A DNA stretch of 9,006 nucleotides. It comes from an uncultured Bacteroidales bacterium (GTDB lineage: Bacteria; Bacteroidota; Bacteroidia; Bacteroidales; Tenuifilaceae). A model generated the notes under the pieces. The model saw nothing but the letters and a program-made list of their open reading frames with translations, had not been told where the DNA came from and ran no database searches. The position numbers and the translations under genes are program-made. The stretch spans positions 1 to 9,006 of the forward strand of contig CALGIR010000153.1 in the NCBI GenBank assembly GCA_937915475.1, in the 5' to 3' direction. Positions 6,680 through 9,006 of this stretch are shown piece by piece (the first letter of the stretch is position 1; each line of letters starts with the position of its first letter).

Positions 6680-8635
6680 ATGAAAAAACTCTTTACTCTC
6701 ACGCTTGTGCTTGCTGGCTTTTTGGCTCAGGCACAATTTTCTACTCCTGGAACTGGTGTGAATTGGAGTCTTAATTCACTGGTCAGCAATTCGGAAGGTG
6801 CAGTTATCTGGAATGATGATCACTACGAGATTACCACAACGCTAACCATATTGCCTGCTGACTCAATAACTATTCTTGAGGATGTTACTGTGCTTTTCCA
6901 CGAACTGGCTGGCATTGAATCTGAGGGCACTTTGCTTATTGATGCGCCTGTTCAATCCGTGTTTACCTCCATTGACACCACTGCTACAAATAATAGGTGG
7001 AGGGGTTTTAAACTGCTAGCTGGCCATGTAACCCATATCAAAAATGCTAAATTTGCTTTTGGTGGAGGTCTCCGAGTTCAATCTGGTACATTTACTATTG
7101 ATGGTAGTACATTCTATAAGAATTTTTACAAATCGGGTTCTTCGGCTGGCTCCTATACCTCGAATGCTGCCCTCGATATTTCGGGAAACGCTGAAATATC
7201 CAATTGCAACTTCATCCATAACCAGCGGGGTGCCATTTCATCCGCCTCCAATATGGATTGCCGTGCCATTATTCGTAATAATTATTTTTTTGGTAATACC
7301 ACCGAAAACTCAAACCGCCCTCAAATTAATATGGGACCCTCAGGTGTTAGCGACACCACCTACATTGTGGGTAACACCATTATCGGCGATGGAAACACCA
7401 GAGCTGGTGGAATTGCCTATTCTTCACTGCTTGGCCTTGCTGGTAATGTGGTAATTGACTCCAATATTGTTGACCTAAACCGCTATGGTATTACACTTAC
7501 TGGGAGCCCTATCAATGGCGCAATCAGATACAATACGGTAACAAACAACAATATTGAGGACAATCCTGCTTTGGGCGGGAGCGGGCTCAATTTTACAGCT
7601 TCTAGTGCCGAAGCTAATCAACAGGTAGTGGTTACCGGAAATATCATCAGCGGAAACCTCTGGGGTATTACCATCATCGGCTACCCAAAGGTAAACATGG
7701 GCGATTCTGCCACAGCAACCTTTAACCCTGGTGGTAATGTTTTTTCGGACAACGGTAATGAAGGTGTGCTCTATGATTTATACAACAATGGCCCAGTGAG
7801 CCAAACGGCCATGTATAACTGCTGGGGCGTGGAAGCACAGGATTCTGCTAGCATTGAAACCGTGGTTGTTCACATAGCGGATGATCCAACGCTAGGAAGA
7901 GTTGATTTCATGCCCTCTTGCGCTTTTCAAACAACATTTATCGTTCAAGACGATGCAGAAACCTTACTTTCTGATGTTGAAATTGAGATCGAAGATCAGG
8001 ACGAATCTCTTACCACAAACGCTAATGGAGTAGCATCAGCCATGCTTCCTCCCAATTCATACAATTTCACAGCTACACTCGAAGGGTATAGTGTTTACAG
8101 CGGAAACTTCACAGTAGCTTATGGTAACAATACAGTAAATATTGTGCTTGAACCCGAAGCCCAGACATTATACACCGTAACTTTTATTATTGAACCATGG
8201 GAGAGCGTGATAACCGGTTTAGAAATCCAAATAAACCAAGAAACCCTTGTCCCCAACGAGGATGGCATCGCTACCATTGAACTTCCCAACGGAGAATATC
8301 CATATTCTGTCACCGCTCCTGGAAACCCTACGTTTACAGGTACAGTTCTCGTAAATGGAGAGGATGTTACTGTGGGTATCCATGTCCCACCATCAGGCTT
8401 TCACAATCCACTGACCTCCACCCTTAGGGTTTACCCCAATCCCGTGGTTGACCGTCTTATTCTTGAGGGTGCTAAAATAGATGCAGCAAAAGTCTACTCA
8501 ATAACCGGTAAGCTATTACTTCAAATTCAGCAGGTAAACGGCTTTATTGATTTGAGTGGCCTAAGTAAAGGGATGTATTTAATTCGGGTTAAATCTCAAG
8601 ATTCGGAAACAACAATTAGAGTTGTGAAAGAATAG
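6680..8635 (+). CDS. T9SS-secreted parallel beta-helix protein with type A sorting domain
   Basis: 651 residues. A Sec signal peptide (MKKLFTLTLVLAGFLAQAQ, cleavage near residue 17-19) is followed by a parallel beta-helix region (about 25-415), rich in short turns ending in Asn, Gly and Asp, such as NNYFFGN, GNTIIGDGN and GNIISGN. Two similar Ig-like or carboxypeptidase-regulatory-like beta-sandwich units follow (about 415-490 and 492-570), each with an NANG or NEDG turn, then a PPNSYNF or PNGEYPY strand. Residues ~575-651 are a type IX secretion C-terminal domain: LRVYPNPVVDRLIL, a VYSITGKLLLQ strand, then LSGLSKGMYLIRV and a basic end. The protein should cross the outer membrane through the T9SS and be anchored or released at the surface. 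Beta-helices of this kind bind or cleave polysaccharides, but I see no defined catalytic motif. It has its own promoter and a strong terminator, so it is probably a single-gene unit. Confidence 0.92.
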   Translation: MKKLFTLTLVLAGFLAQAQFSTPGTGVNWSLNSLVSNSEGAVIWNDDHYEITTTLTILPADSITILEDVTVLFHELAGIESEGTLLIDAPVQSVFTSIDTTATNNRWRGFKLLAGHVTHIKNAKFAFGGGLRVQSGTFTIDGSTFYKNFYKSGSSAGSYTSNAALDISGNAEISNCNFIHNQRGAISSASNMDCRAIIRNNYFFGNTTENSNRPQINMGPSGVSDTTYIVGNTIIGDGNTRAGGIAYSSLLGLAGNVVIDSNIVDLNRYGITLTGSPINGAIRYNTVTNNNIEDNPALGGSGLNFTASSAEANQQVVVTGNIISGNLWGITIIGYPKVNMGDSATATFNPGGNVFSDNGNEGVLYDLYNNGPVSQTAMYNCWGVEAQDSASIETVVVHIADDPTLGRVDFMPSCAFQTTFIVQDDAETLLSDVEIEIEDQDESLTTNANGVASAMLPPNSYNFTATLEGYSVYSGNFTVAYGNNTVNIVLEPEAQTLYTVTFIIEPWESVITGLEIQINQETLVPNEDGIATIELPNGEYPYSVTAPGNPTFTGTVLVNGEDVTVGIHVPPSGFHNPLTSTLRVYPNPVVDRLILEGAKIDAAKVYSITGKLLLQIQQVNGFIDLSGLSKGMYLIRVKSQDSETTIRVVKE

Positions 8636-8659
8636 TTGAGTGTCTCAACATTTAATGAG

Positions 8660-8688
8660 GCGGGGAAGGAAACTTTCCCGCTTTTTTT
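8660..8688 (+). terminator. strong intrinsic terminator after the beta-helix gene
   Basis: GCGGGGAAG (8660-8668) pairs with CTTTCCCGC (8673-8681), with one G-T wobble, around a GAAA tetraloop (8669-8672), and is followed by seven T (8682-8688). It begins 25 bases after the stop codon. The GC-rich 9-bp stem, GNRA loop and T run make it a textbook rho-independent terminator. Confidence 0.93.
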
Positions 8689-8737
8689 GGAGGCTAAAAG
8701 TTTGGTCGGATACATTTATATTTAATACCAAGATATT

Positions 8738-8767
8738 ATCAAGGTTTTTAAATGATGATTCCTTGAT
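8738..8767. repeat. 7-bp inverted repeat between the two terminators
   Basis: ATCAAGG (8738-8744) and CCTTGAT (8761-8767) are perfect inverted copies separated by 16 bases. They lie between the end of the forward beta-helix gene and the end of the reverse gene, so an operator role is unlikely. It may be a weak extra hairpin or chance. Confidence 0.3.
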
Positions 8768-8795
8768 TTTTGATAAATTGTGTTTTTGTCATATA

Positions 8796-8837
8796 TTAAA
8801 AAACCAAATCTTGAAAGTTCAAGACTTGGTTTTTTAA
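8796..8837. terminator. long bidirectional terminator between convergent genes
   Basis: An inverted repeat of 19 positions per arm with a single A-C mismatch: the left arm 8796-8814 (containing six A then CCAAATCTTGA) pairs with the right arm 8819-8837 (TCAAGACTTGG then six T), around a 4-base loop. The A run on the left and T run on the right give a U tract on either strand, so it can end transcription from both directions. It sits 18 bases beyond the stop of the reverse-strand T9SS gene, which is its most likely client. Confidence 0.88.
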
Positions 8838-8855
8838 AAATCTAATTACTATTGT

Positions 8856-9006
8856 TTATTTTACAATCATCATCGTTTTAGAAAAACTTAATTCTCCTAC
8901 TTTTAATGAATAAATGTAAATACCACTTTCTAAAGAAGAAGCATCAAACTTGGTGGATTCAAGGTTCTAACGCAACAAAGCGTTATTAATTTTTAGTGGT
9001 TCAATA
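8856..9006 (-). pseudogene. C-terminal end of a second T9SS cargo protein, cut by an in-frame TAG
   Basis: The reverse strand from 8966 to 8859 encodes 36 residues ending at a TAA (8858-8856). They read FDASSLESGIYIYSLKVG followed by a strand and SKTMMIVK, the last two strands of a T9SS type A sorting domain. The frame is interrupted by TAG at 8969-8967. Beyond it the same frame stays open to the window edge (IEPLKINNALLR), but that stretch does not resemble the expected preceding strand (xxGxxV). The gene is therefore partial here, and either truly broken, altered by a sequencing or assembly error at the contig end, or joined to unrelated DNA near 8967. It converges on the beta-helix gene. 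Identification of the C-terminal domain is good; the cause of the stop is unresolved. Confidence 0.6.
8968..8985. repeat. short palindrome at the TAG interruption
   Basis: TAACGC (8968-8973) and GCGTTA (8980-8985) are perfect inverted copies with a 6-base AACAAA spacer. The palindrome overlaps the in-frame TAG of the reverse-strand T9SS gene and is exactly where similarity to the sorting domain stops. It may mark an insertion or assembly junction, or be incidental. Confidence 0.4.

Noticed and set aside
7044..7454. Forward open frame of 136 codons inside the beta-helix gene
   Set aside because: It is a +1-shadow of a clearly homologous coding region, with low-complexity hydrophobic content and no domain.
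8640..8837. Forward open frame of 65 codons after the beta-helix gene
   Set aside because: It runs through two intrinsic terminators, begins 4 bases past the previous stop without a plausible start context, and has no recognisable motif.
8966..9006. Integron attC-like site (TAACGC ... GCGTTAGA on the reverse strand)
   Set aside because: The palindrome is only 18 bases, lacks the longer imperfect arms and extrahelical bases of attC, and its GTTAGAA does not fit the GTTRRRY core. No integrase or cassette is visible.

Overview
The window looks like a piece of a Bacteroidota genome, probably an anaerobic or environmental Bacteroidales-type organism. The evidence is two proteins with type IX secretion (T9SS) C-terminal sorting domains, AT-rich intergenic regions, start codons without clear Shine-Dalgarno sequences, and one TTG-N20-TATATTTG promoter of the Bacteroidota type (TTG / TAnnTTTG). 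The first 29 bases are not biological. They are an exact match to the Illumina TruSeq read-2 adapter, so the window begins at an untrimmed contig end, and the N-terminus of the first gene is missing.

Left half (31-5082): two carbohydrate enzymes are encoded head to tail, the stop of the first directly abutting the ATG of the second. The first is the C-terminal part of a divergent GH35/GH42-like (clan GH-A) enzyme. The second is a complete 1106-residue GH94 phosphorylase that most resembles 1,2-beta-oligoglucan (sophorooligosaccharide) phosphorylase. This pairing suggests intracellular beta-1,2-glucan metabolism, in which case the GH35-like protein is more likely a beta-1,2-glucosyltransferase or glucosidase than a beta-galactosidase. 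A secreted SGNH/GDSL hydrolase follows 55 bp downstream (5138-5806). It may belong to the same operon and could act on ester-substituted glycans.

Middle (5853-6679): convergent to the esterase is a secreted protein strikingly like bacterial ketosteroid delta-5-isomerase, with all three catalytic positions (Tyr, Asp, Asp) kept and a Sec signal peptide, which is unusual for that family. Its leader carries a small hairpin followed by six U, resembling an attenuator. The 329-bp divergent intergenic region also holds a promoter for the next gene and perhaps a short coding remnant.

Right half (6680-9006): a 651-residue T9SS cargo protein has a parallel beta-helix, two Ig-like/carboxypeptidase-regulatory-like repeats and a type A sorting domain. 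It is followed by a strong GNRA-loop terminator and then a long bidirectional terminator. Beyond these lies the last 36 codons of a second, convergent T9SS cargo gene, cut by an in-frame TAG close to the window edge. No RNA genes, CRISPR arrays or insertion sequences were seen.
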